Shown here piece by piece: positions 1 through 5,457 of a DNA stretch of 9,276 nucleotides. Origin of the DNA: a bacterium (lineage in GTDB: Bacteria > Patescibacteriota > Minisyncoccia > Minisyncoccales > PWPS01); contig JAGYLR010000026.1 in assembly GCA_018400895.1 (NCBI GenBank), forward strand, positions 1 through 9,276, read 5' to 3'. Each line of letters opens with the position of its first letter. Position 1 is the first letter of the stretch. The notes beneath the pieces were generated by a model that was given only the letters and a program-made list of their open reading frames with translations, searched no databases and was not told where the DNA came from. A program made the position numbers and the translations under genes.

Positions 1-1784
1 GAAAAGCAGAGGAAAAAGAAAAAGAGGAAGAAAAAGCAAAAGCAGAGCAAAAAGAAGCTGATGAAGCCAGCAAAGAGAAAGCAGAAGAAGAATCTGATAA
101 AAAAGAGCCTTCTAAAAAACAAGAAGAAAAACCTGAAGAACAAAAAAAAGAAGAGACATCATCAAAAAATATATCAAAAGCAAAATCTTTCTTACGTGGA
201 TCAAAGTTTTCTGGAGAACTATTTACAGCTACCAGATATCCAATAGTTGGAATAGATATAAGTGACCATTCTATAGAAGTATTACACCTTAACAAACAAA
301 AGGTTACGGTTGCTTATGGTAGATCGGTGCTAGATGAAGGAATTGTGCAAAATGGAGATATATTAGATGAAGAGAAATTGAGAGTGGCAATAAAAGAGAC
401 ACTGGCAAGTACAAAGCCAATGAGTTTAGCTACACAGAAAGGAGTTAAGATAAAGAGCATAATTAGTATCCCAGAGTCAAAGGTATTTATTAATCAGTTT
501 AGGATAGGAGGAGGAAATATAGTGGAGAATGTCAAGAAAAAGATGACTGAAACAATACCACTTCCTCTTAAAGATTTGTATTTCAACTATCATGTAATTA
601 AATCTTTGGAAAAAGGAAACTCAAATGTACTTTGCATAGCAGTACAAAAAGAAGTAGTTCAAAATTACATAAACATATTAAAATCTATAGATATAGATCC
701 AGTGGCTTTTGATGTAGAGTCATCATCCTTAGGTAAATCACTTTTAGTAGAAATTAAGAAAGACAAGAAAGATAAGAAAGACAAGAAAGATAAGAATAAT
801 GGAGAAGAAAAGGTAAAAGATAGAAATGAGATGATAGTTGATATTGGAGCACGTACTACAATTCTTAGTATTTTCCATAATGAGATATTATCTATGTCAG
901 TAAGCACTCCTTATGCAGGAACTTATTTTGATACAAAAGTGTCTGAAGAATTAGGAATATCAAAAGCAGAAGCAAAACAGAAAAAAGAAAAAATAGGATT
1001 TACTGGGGAACTACTTCCAATACTTTCTGTTCATGGTGATAAGATAATAAAAGAGATAAAAGAAGCAGAAAAGTATTATAAGAAGCAGTTTAAAGTTGGC
1101 ATTGATAGAATTATTCTTGCTGGAGGATCAGCTCTTCTCCCAGGAATGGAGGATTATTTTAATAGCGCATTAGGTGGAAGGGTGGTTATTGGTAATCCAA
1201 TGCAAAAAATAGAAGGTAGAAAATCTTTAAAAGGGAAGCACTCAGTTTTATTTGCTAATGTTATAGGTCTTGCACTTCGTGGAACAGAAAAAGATCCTGT
1301 AAAGAAAGGTGTTAATTTACTTCCTGACGATATAAAAACAAAAGAACGCAAAACACAACAAGAAAAACAAAGGTCGGTACTTCTTATTGCTGTTTTTATT
1401 ACTATTTCAGGTTTCTTACTTTTAGGATTATCAATTTACTATCTTATATATCTTCCTGTTCCACCACCACTTATTCCCCTTAAAGAACGTGTACTTACAA
1501 TAATAGATCAGGAGGGTGTAGAACAAGATATGTTTACAATAAATATGACCTCGGGAGAAGATGGATTACCTGTTTATAATGGTCCAGGAGAAGATAGTGA
1601 AATTATTGCAGTAGTGTCTAGTGGAGAAAGTTATTTGATACTACAAAGAATGGGAACTTGGTACAGAATAGATTTGGGAGATGATATATTGGGTTGGGTG
1701 CCCATGGATTATGCTTTTAATAAGGATACAGATGAAGAAACAGAAGAAAACGAAGCTGAAATAGAAGAAACAGAAGAAAACTAA
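1..1784 (+). CDS. PilM-like type IV pilus ATPase with charged N-terminal extension, C-terminal membrane helix and SH3b domain (5' end missing)
   Basis: The reading frame is open from the left edge (first whole codon at 3) to the TAA at 1784, giving 593 visible residues. The GTG at 327 is not the start, because conserved PilM sequence lies upstream of it. The first ~75 residues are Lys/Glu-rich low complexity. PilM core motifs follow in order: GIDISDHSIEVL (about 249-284, phosphate-1), a lysine-rich KKD repeat in a loop (756-791), DIGARTTILSIF (about 840-875, phosphate-2) and LAGGSALLPGMEDYF (about 1116-1160, adenosine motif). A hydrophobic helix (1377-1454) is followed by an SH3b-like domain (about 1545-1715: PVYNGPGEDSE, GTWYRIDLG, GWVPMDYA) and an acidic Glu-rich tail. 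PilM proteins are normally cytoplasmic and recruit PilN at the inner membrane. Here the protein would anchor itself and show an SH3b domain outside; that is inference. Pilin genes lie downstream. PilM-family identity is solid; the full architecture needs the missing 5' end. Confidence 0.85.
   Translation, partial: KAEEKEKEEEKAKAEQKEADEASKEKAEEESDKKEPSKKQEEKPEEQKKEETSSKNISKAKSFLRGSKFSGELFTATRYPIVGIDISDHSIEVLHLNKQKVTVAYGRSVLDEGIVQNGDILDEEKLRVAIKETLASTKPMSLATQKGVKIKSIISIPESKVFINQFRIGGGNIVENVKKKMTETIPLPLKDLYFNYHVIKSLEKGNSNVLCIAVQKEVVQNYINILKSIDIDPVAFDVESSSLGKSLLVEIKKDKKDKKDKKDKNNGEEKVKDRNEMIVDIGARTTILSIFHNEILSMSVSTPYAGTYFDTKVSEELGISKAEAKQKKEKIGFTGELLPILSVHGDKIIKEIKEAEKYYKKQFKVGIDRIILAGGSALLPGMEDYFNSALGGRVVIGNPMQKIEGRKSLKGKHSVLFANVIGLALRGTEKDPVKKGVNLLPDDIKTKERKTQQEKQRSVLLIAVFITISGFLLLGLSIYYLIYLPVPPPLIPLKERVLTIIDQEGVEQDMFTINMTSGEDGLPVYNGPGEDSEIIAVVSSGESYLILQRMGTWYRIDLGDDILGWVPMDYAFNKDTDEETEENEAEIEETEEN
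756..791 (+). repeat. 9-bp tandem repeat encoding (Lys-Lys-Asp)x4 inside the PilM-like gene
   Basis: Four in-phase copies of AAGAAAGAY (Y alternating C, T, C, T) encode KKDKKDKKDKKD. The repeat sits in the linker just before the phosphate-2 motif of the actin-like fold, where a loop insertion would be tolerated. Multiples of 9 bp keep the frame, so copy number could vary between strains without breaking the gene. Confidence 0.85.
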
Positions 1785-1796
1785 TTTATTAAATAT

Positions 1797-2196
1797 ATGA
1801 GCAGAAAAGAAAAATTAGAGCTAGGGGAAGACTCACTTCCGGTATATGTAACAGCGTTATTTATTGCTCTTGCCGGATTGGGATTTCTTGCATTTGCTCT
1901 TTATTACCTAATTTATCTCCCTGTTCCTACTCCAATATATCCACTCTCAAAACAAGGGTGCTTATCATTATATTTGGGTATGAGGCAGATAGAGAAGTTG
2001 AAGTAGTACAAACTTTTAGAATTAGTTGTATCAAGAAGAAGAAGTTCTGTTTATTTTTTGAAAATAATAATGAATCTGAAGTAATACTAATGGTTTCTCA
2101 GAAGAAACATACACAGTATTGCAAGAAGAAGATGGATGGTATAAAATAGTGTTAGAGAATGACTATGCCGGTGGATTAATCAATAGTTCTTATTAA
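1797..2196 (+). pseudogene. Broken TM-SH3b protein, paralogue of the C-terminus of the PilM-like protein
   Basis: An ATG 12 bp after the PilM-like stop opens a frame reading MSRKEKLELGEDSLPVY, then a membrane helix ending YYLIYLPVPTP. This matches YYLIYLPVPPP in the gene upstream. The frame ends at 2006, but homology continues in other frames: RVLIII (from about 1955, frame 2) matches RVLTII, ENNNESEVILMVS follows, and from about 2098 frame 1 reads EETYTVLQEEDGWYKIVLEN and ends NSSY-stop at 2196, matching the WYRIDLGDD part of the upstream SH3b domain. At least two single-base losses (near 1955 and 2098) are needed, and probably two more shifts around 2030-2060. No in-frame nonsense codon is needed. 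If whole it would be a ~130-aa membrane-anchored SH3b protein. It could be a true pseudogene or local sequencing error. Confidence 0.75.
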
Positions 2197-2235
2197 TTAG
2201 ACAATAAAAGGTCGGATTACAAGTTAAGTTAAATT

Positions 2236-2639
2236 ATGAATATGAAAAGACAAAAAGGGTTTACCCTTATAGAATTATTAATAGTAATAGAGTATTATTG
2301 CTATTTTAGCGGCAGCAGTGATTATCGCTATTAACCCTGGACGTCAGTTCCAGCAAGCAAAAAATGCAACTTGAGATGGAGCCACCTTAACTCTATTGCA
2401 AATGCAGTTTACGCTTATGCAATTAATGCGACAATGTTCCCACCTGTCAGGAGGCGATAGCTATGTAGAGTTCCTGATACTAATTGTAGGAGAGCTAACT
2501 CTCCCACCTATATGCAAGCTCTTCCAGAAGATCCTCAAGGAGGAGGTATCAGTCATTTTATGATGATAGTGAAAATAGAATAGTGATTACTGGAAATATC
2601 ACTGCAAGTGATGAAGATATCCCAACAGTTACTCAGTAA
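2236..2639 (+). pseudogene. Frameshifted type IV pilin, paralogue of the intact pilin downstream
   Basis: Starts MNMKRQKGFTLIELLIVI, a class III signal peptide with prepilin peptidase site G/F and Glu at mature position 5. An extra base near 2291 shifts the frame. Reading then continues IIAILAAAVIIAINPGRQF in frame 2, LRWSHLNSIANAVYAYAIN in frame 1 from about 2368, SGGDSYVE in frame 3 near 2443-2466, VPDTNC and SPTYMQALPEDPQGG in frame 1 to about 2545, and YQSFYDDSENRIVITG to TVTQ-stop in frame 3 at 2639. Five single-base shifts of both signs are required, and no in-frame nonsense codon. The restored protein would be close to the 130 aa of the next gene and shares its ordered landmarks (IANA-YAYAI, PTYMQ, PEDPQGG, final TQ). 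The ATG at 2242 aligns with the start of the intact copy. It is broken as sequenced, and either recently decayed or misassembled. Confidence 0.8.
2292..2349 (+). repeat. 58-bp block identical to 2718-2775 (copy in the broken pilin)
   Basis: From GTATTATTGC to GACGTCAGTT every base equals the copy in the intact pilin. It encodes the second half of the N-terminal pilin helix. The extra base that breaks the frame lies immediately 5' of the block. Confidence 0.95.
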
Positions 2640-2668
2640 AAAGGTCGCAAATAAAACAATAAATAATC

Positions 2669-3061
2669 ATGAAAAGACAAAAAGGTTTTACATTAATTGA
2701 ACTTCTTATCGTTATTGGTATTATTGCTATTTTAGCGGCAGCAGTGATTATCGCTATTAACCCTGGACGTCAGTTTGCTCAAGCAAGACAGTCAACAAGA
2801 CAAAGTCATGTAGCATCAATTGCCAATGCTTTTTATGCTTATGCTATTGATTGGGGAGGAGAGTTTCCAACAGATTGTCCAGCAGAAACAGAAACAACAG
2901 ATTTAGATGCTACTGCTTGTGGAGTTATTACTCCTACATATATGCAAGAGTTCCCAGAAGATCCACAGGGTGGGCAATATAAAGTTGAGTTGGTTGGTAC
3001 AAGACTAAAAGTTAGTGCGCCAACTGCAGAATTAGAAGAAACGATAAGCATTACTCAGTAG
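2669..3061 (+). CDS. Type IV pilin-like protein (prepilin)
   Basis: A 130-aa prepilin with a short basic leader MKRQKG, cleavage expected between Gly6 and Phe7, and Glu11 as the conserved Glu5 of the mature protein. Residues 7-30 form the hydrophobic assembly helix (FTLIELLIVIGIIAILAAAV and on). The INPGRQFAQAR sequence that follows is typical of pilins in Patescibacteria. The C-terminal part is small, with Cys70 and Cys84 well placed for a disulfide, then PTYMQEFPEDPQGGQY, a common pilin-tail pattern. The ATG at 2669 has no Shine-Dalgarno site upstream, only an A/T-rich stretch. The gene follows a broken paralogue by 29 bp and is closed by the terminator at 3081, so it is the last gene of the pilus unit. 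Whether it is the major pilin or a minor one cannot be told. Family call is very sure. Confidence 0.93.
   Translation: MKRQKGFTLIELLIVIGIIAILAAAVIIAINPGRQFAQARQSTRQSHVASIANAFYAYAIDWGGEFPTDCPAETETTDLDATACGVITPTYMQEFPEDPQGGQYKVELVGTRLKVSAPTAELEETISITQ
2718..2775 (+). repeat. 58-bp block identical to 2292-2349 (copy in the intact pilin)
   Basis: Second copy of the identical block. On its 5' side, 9 of 16 aligned codons differ between the two genes, all synonymously. On its 3' side the copies diverge at once. Confidence 0.95.
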
Positions 3062-3080
3062 ATACTTATTTAAAAGCTAA

Positions 3081-3117
3081 AGAAAAACAGCCGTTTTTTG
3101 GCTGTTTTTCTTGTTTT
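3081..3117 (+). terminator. Rho-independent terminator of the pilus unit
   Basis: A perfect 12-bp stem pairs AGAAAAACAGCC (3081-3092) with GGCTGTTTTTCT (3100-3111) around a T-rich 7-nt loop, followed by TGTTTTG. It lies 20 bp after the pilin stop and just before the next promoter, so it insulates the two units. Confidence 0.88.
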
Positions 3118-3121
3118 GCCG

Positions 3122-3150
3122 TTGACATAATTTATTTTTTTAAATATAAT
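3122..3150 (+). promoter_or_regulatory. Consensus sigma70 promoter
   Basis: TTGACA (3122-3127) and TATAAT (3145-3150) match the consensus at all twelve positions, with an optimal 17-bp spacer. Transcription should start near 3157, more than 200 nt upstream of the next gene. Such a perfect promoter implies strong expression that is controlled later, for example in the leader. Confidence 0.87.
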
Positions 3151-3156
3151 TGCCGT

Positions 3157-3385
3157 GTTATGTTAAATAACAGAAAAAACACAACACTCTTTATTAAAGA
3201 CATTTTTGCATATGTCCTTATTAAGAGTGGTTGTGCCAAGTTATAAAAAAATAAACAAAAAGCAAGTGCACAACCCCTCTTTGAAAAAATGAGGGGTTTT
3301 AAATGGCTTGTTGAGATTTGCCTGAAGAAATATTTTTTTCCGGGAGCTCTTAACAAGAGTCAAGTACATTAAAAGGAGGACAGAG
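3157..3385 (+). promoter_or_regulatory. Structured 5' leader with possible attenuator or small RNA
   Basis: This stretch without an ORF lies between a consensus promoter and a strong ribosome site. An imperfect ~20-bp hairpin pairs 3180-3201 with 3214-3235 (CACAACACTCTT against AAGAGTGGTTGTG, one bulged G). A second hairpin pairs AACCCCTC (3272-3279) with GAGGGGTT (3291-3298) and ends in TTTT, like a weak terminator. GGTTGTGC (3229-3236) is also the exact complement of GCACAACC (3268-3275), so it can pair either with the first arm or with the 5' arm of the terminator-like hairpin, but not both. A small hairpin CTCTT-AAC-AAGAG (3347-3359) lies nearer the gene. No known riboswitch class was recognised. 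Alternatively 3157-3300 is a separate small RNA. Confidence 0.5.
3374..3379 (+). promoter_or_regulatory. Strong Shine-Dalgarno site
   Basis: AGGAGG lies 6 nt before the ATG at 3386, which fixes the start. It stands out because the pilus, tatD and leuS genes have no such site. Confidence 0.88.
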
Positions 3386-3871
3386 ATGCGTTTAAAATTC
3401 TTTGTTACTGAAGATTTAAAAGAATTAAAGTACACACTAGAAGAAGCTAAATTTGAAGTGAGGAGTAATGGCAAGGCATTACCGGGAGAGATTGCTTTTT
3501 TTAAAGATGAGAAACAAAATGGATTTTGTTTTTGTGCTTACAAATTTTTTGATGTTCCAGAAGAAGTAGCTGATACACCATTTCTTGTAAAAGTTGGAAA
3601 AAATTGGACGAAAGAAGGATTAAAAAAGGTAATTTCAGGTTATTTTTCTTTTGATCTTCCTTCTATTGAAAAAAGAACTGGTGATGAGATAATTGATCTT
3701 TGTTACACTTATGTAAAGCTTCCATGGGGAGGTGTTCCTACAGGAAGTAACAAAGGAATTCTCATTTGGTGGCTTCACAAAGCAGACAGATATTTCCCAA
3801 GATCTTTAGAAAATGGAGCAATTGAATTTGTTGAAGACTTGATAAAAATTCGTAACGTTATCTCTTTGTAG
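3386..3871 (+). CDS. Hypothetical protein, 161 aa
   Basis: I do not recognise this protein. It begins MRLKFFVTEDLKELKYTLEE and has no signal peptide or membrane helix, so it is probably cytoplasmic. It is rich in Phe, Lys and Glu in its first half, with alternating strand-like stretches (residues 34-55 and 66-71). A more conserved-looking aromatic and glycine-rich segment follows near residues 110-140 (VKLPWGGVPTG, then LIWWLHKADRYFPR). Cysteines are at 48, 50 and 106, with no metal-site spacing. It is a single-gene unit with its own consensus promoter, long structured leader, strong ribosome site and terminator, so it is expected to be well expressed and regulated apart from its neighbours. 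The ATG at 3386 is set by the AGGAGG. The gene is real; function unknown. Confidence 0.82.
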   Translation: MRLKFFVTEDLKELKYTLEEAKFEVRSNGKALPGEIAFFKDEKQNGFCFCAYKFFDVPEEVADTPFLVKVGKNWTKEGLKKVISGYFSFDLPSIEKRTGDEIIDLCYTYVKLPWGGVPTGSNKGILIWWLHKADRYFPRSLENGAIEFVEDLIKIRNVISL

Positions 3872-3882
3872 TTCTTTCTAAT

Positions 3883-3909
3883 GCCCATCAAAAATGATGG
3901 GCTTTTTTT
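3883..3909 (+). terminator. Rho-independent terminator
   Basis: An 8-bp perfect stem (GCCCATCA, 3883-3890; TGATGGGC, 3895-3902) with an AAAA loop and a run of seven T. It lies 11 bp after the stop of the 161-aa gene and ends that unit. Confidence 0.93.
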
Positions 3910-3923
3910 ATATGCTGTGCTAA

Positions 3924-3929
3924 TATAAT
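3924..3929 (+). promoter_or_regulatory. Probable -10 box of a leaderless tatD promoter
   Basis: TATAAT lies 5 nt before the tatD ATG at 3935, so transcription would start at or beside the ATG. No good -35 box is seen at the usual distance, where the terminator T-run lies. No Shine-Dalgarno site is present, which fits a leaderless mRNA. Confidence 0.6.
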
Positions 3930-3934
3930 TTATT

Positions 3935-4681
3935 ATGATATTTGATACTCATGCACATCTTAACTTTGCCGCCTTTAAAGATGATTACAAAGAAGTAATC
4001 AGTCGTTCTATTGGAGAGGGAATGAAAATAATAAATGTTGGTTCATTTTATAAAACAAGCAAGAGAGCAGTAGAAATTGCAGAAGAGTATAATAAAGATA
4101 TATATGCTGCTGTGGGGTTACACCCGATTCATGTAAAAAAAGAAGAGTTTAACGAACAGCTTTACATTGATTTATTAAAATCTGAAAAAGTAGTTGCATT
4201 AGGAGAAACAGGATTAGATAAAAAAGAAGACAGAGGTGGAGATCAGATGGGCGTTTTTCAAAGACATATTGATATTGTTGAACAATTTAATCTTCCTGTC
4301 ATTATTCACTGTCGTATGGCACACAAAGAGGTAAGAGAAGAATTGGCAAAGCATAAAATTAGAGGAGTAATACACTGTTTTACGGGAAGTAAAAAAGATG
4401 CTAGAGATTATATTAAAAAAGGATTTTATCTTGGATTTAACGGAATAATATTTAAAATGGATCTTAGTGTGGTGATAAAAGAGACCCCTATAGAGAGAAT
4501 GCTTCTTGAAACTGATTGCCCTTATCTTACCCCACCCCAAGAAGAGGGGAGAAATGAGCCAATTTACACAAAATATACTGCTCAAAAAATAGCAGAAATA
4601 AAAGGTGTTAGTTTAGAAGAAGTCATACAAATAACTAAGCAAAACGCTAACTCTCTTTTTATAAAAAACCCGATTAATTAA
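3935..4681 (+). CDS. tatD: TatD-family metal-dependent hydrolase (DNase)
   Basis: A 248-aa cytoplasmic TIM-barrel hydrolase of the usual family length. TatD enzymes act as metal-dependent 3'-5' exonucleases in DNA repair and fragment clearance. The full metal site is visible: His6 and His8 in THAHLNF, Glu91 in GETGLD, His125 in IIHCR, His147 in IHCFTG and Asp194 in ETDCPYLTP. The GLHPIHV segment (61-67) is also typical. In E. coli tatD sits with the tat transport genes, but family members are found in many contexts and the Tat link is not functional. Here the gene stands alone between terminators and appears leaderless. Its last codons form part of the palindromic terminator shared with the convergent gene. 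Family call is very sure; the exact paralogue (TatD, YcfH or YjjV type) is not resolved. Confidence 0.95.
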   Translation: MIFDTHAHLNFAAFKDDYKEVISRSIGEGMKIINVGSFYKTSKRAVEIAEEYNKDIYAAVGLHPIHVKKEEFNEQLYIDLLKSEKVVALGETGLDKKEDRGGDQMGVFQRHIDIVEQFNLPVIIHCRMAHKEVREELAKHKIRGVIHCFTGSKKDARDYIKKGFYLGFNGIIFKMDLSVVIKETPIERMLLETDCPYLTPPQEEGRNEPIYTKYTAQKIAEIKGVSLEEVIQITKQNANSLFIKNPIN

Positions 4682-4690
4682 TCGGGTTTT
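4665..4690. terminator. Palindromic bidirectional terminator containing the tatD stop codon
   Basis: A perfect 26-bp palindrome with arms AAAACCCGATTAA and its reverse complement. The tatD TAA (4679-4681) is inside the 3' arm. The minus strand has the better T-run (six T after CGGG), the plus strand only four. It lies between two converging genes and can stop both. Confidence 0.85.
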
Positions 4691-4696
4691 AAAAAC

Positions 4697-5179
4697 TTAA
4701 AGCTTAAATACTTTAGCTTCAAATCCTTTTTTTCTCAAAATGGATGCATTTTTTCTGATAGCTTTTTCTTTCTCTTCTTTTGAACCTTTCAAGGTATCCA
4801 TCTTATCTACTATCTTAAGTACATCTTTTTCTCTAATATTTTTGACGATAGAGATAAATAGGAGTATTGTACAATTCTCTCTGACCTCTCCTACTACAAT
4901 AAAGTTATCTTTTGTAATAGCTTGAAAAAGGTCTTTTTGGGAAGGGAAAAAGACTTTTTCTCTCTCAGGATAAAGACAAACTTCTCCTTTTGTAAGAGCA
5001 TTTTTATAAGGAATTTTTGTAACTTTAGAAAAAAAATCTGCCTCACAGATATCTCCTAGTATAGTTACTTTCTCATAACCCAAAACAGCGAATCCATGTT
5101 TTTTGCCAGTAGACCTAATTACATCTGCTGTGTTAGTAGTCTGCCTTTGGAAACAACCCATTTTTACAATTTTATTCAA
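4697..5179 (-). CDS. Hypothetical protein, 160 aa, TTG start
   Basis: I do not recognise this protein. It begins MNKIVKMGCFQRQTTNTADV with no clear signal peptide. Residues 30-110 look like an alpha/beta domain with strand-like runs (FAVLGYEKVTILG; FIVVGEVR; CTILLFISIV). The last 50 residues are Lys/Glu-rich and probably helical (KGSKEEKEKAIRKNASILRK). Cysteines are at 9, 45, 68 and 103, without a metal-binding spacing. The TTG at 5179-5177 is chosen because a perfect AAGGAGGTG lies 5 nt before it (core GGAGG 7 nt away). The first ATG, at codon 7, would be about 25 nt from the site. It has its own near-consensus promoter and converges on tatD. The strong promoter and ribosome site suggest high expression; function unknown. 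Confidence 0.82.
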   Translation of the reverse strand: MNKIVKMGCFQRQTTNTADVIRSTGKKHGFAVLGYEKVTILGDICEADFFSKVTKIPYKNALTKGEVCLYPEREKVFFPSQKDLFQAITKDNFIVVGEVRENCTILLFISIVKNIREKDVLKIVDKMDTLKGSKEEKEKAIRKNASILRKKGFEAKVFKL

Positions 5180-5184
5180 AAGAG

Positions 5185-5193
5185 CACCTCCTT
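5185..5193 (-). promoter_or_regulatory. Perfect Shine-Dalgarno site that sets a TTG start
   Basis: On the minus strand AAGGAGGTG is fully complementary to the usual 16S 3' end and ends 5 nt before the TTG at 5179. It decides the start in favour of TTG over the internal ATG. Confidence 0.87.
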
Positions 5194-5208
5194 AATATAT
5201 ATGTTTAT

Positions 5209-5236
5209 ATTATACATATTAAATTTATTATGTCAA
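5209..5236 (-). promoter_or_regulatory. Near-consensus sigma70 promoter
   Basis: On the minus strand TTGACA (5236-5231) and TATAAT (5214-5209) have a 16-bp spacer. The first ten bases from the -35 box (TTGACATAAT) equal those of the promoter at 3122. The transcript would start near 5202, giving a leader of only about 22 nt. Confidence 0.83.
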
Positions 5237-5240
5237 TAAT

Positions 5241-5271
5241 AAAATGTCACAGGTGAGACCTGTGCCATTTT
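5241..5271. repeat. Palindrome 1 of the intergenic cluster
   Basis: A 14-bp stem with one mismatch: AAAATG-T-CACAGGT (5241-5254), loop GAG, and ACCTGTG-C-CATTTT (5258-5271), with more T following on the plus strand. It lies 4 bp upstream of the -35 box of the minus-strand gene. It could act as a terminator for plus-strand transcripts or be an operator. Confidence 0.8.
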
Positions 5272-5285
5272 TTCCAACCTTCCCC

Positions 5286-5309
5286 ATGTCCATACCCGGG
5301 TATGGACAT
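5286..5309. repeat. Palindrome 2: perfect 24-bp inverted repeat
   Basis: Arms ATGTCCATACCC and GGGTATGGACAT meet with no loop. Outer CCCC (5282-5285) and GGGG (5312-5315) can extend it past a 2-base bulge. Confidence 0.93.
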
Positions 5310-5310
5310 C

Positions 5311-5332
5311 TGGGGTAGACATTTCTACCCCA
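5311..5332. repeat. Palindrome 3: 8-bp stem hairpin
   Basis: TGGGGTAG (5311-5318), loop ACATTT, CTACCCCA (5325-5332). It shares its end bases with the next palindrome, so both cannot form at full length at once. Confidence 0.88.
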
Positions 5333-5355
5333 TGTACACCCCTGGGGTGTACATG
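5331..5355. repeat. Palindrome 4: perfect 25-bp inverted repeat
   Basis: Arms CATGTACACCCC (5331-5342) and GGGGTGTACATG (5344-5355) around a single T. Confidence 0.93.
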
Positions 5356-5364
5356 GTTCACTTT

Positions 5365-5438
5365 GTCATTGCGAGCCCCATAGGGGCGTGGCAATCTCGT
5401 GGATGTTTATGAGATTGCTTCGCTACGCTCGCAATGAC
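5365..5438. repeat. CATTGCGAG-type palindromic repeat element, 74 bp
   Basis: Outer arms GTCATTGCGAG (5365-5375) and CTCGCAATGAC (5428-5438) are perfectly complementary. An inner stem pairs GCAATCTC (5391-5398) with GAGATTGC (5411-5418), and a small CCCC-ATA-GGGG hairpin (5376-5386) lies in one side. Elements with the same words (CATTGCGAG, GGCAATCTC, GAGATTGCTTCGCT) are widespread intergenic repeats in many bacteria. Their minus-strand translation gives the common artefact peptide HCERSEAIS. It has no coding capacity, and a MITE-like origin is plausible but unproven. Confidence 0.85.
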
Positions 5439-5457
5439 GGTGGTGGGGTTTTTCTGG

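Noticed and set aside
61..246. Small plus-strand ORF rich in Lys
   Set aside because: It is an out-of-frame reading of the Lys/Glu-rich part of the PilM-like gene.
665..907. Minus-strand ORF with a Ser/Leu/Phe repeat
   Set aside because: It is the antisense shadow of the KKD repeat and its surroundings in the PilM-like gene.
3132..3356. Minus-strand ORF of 74 codons in the leader region
   Set aside because: No ribosome site and no recognisable protein features. It covers the hairpins of the leader, which explain the sequence better.
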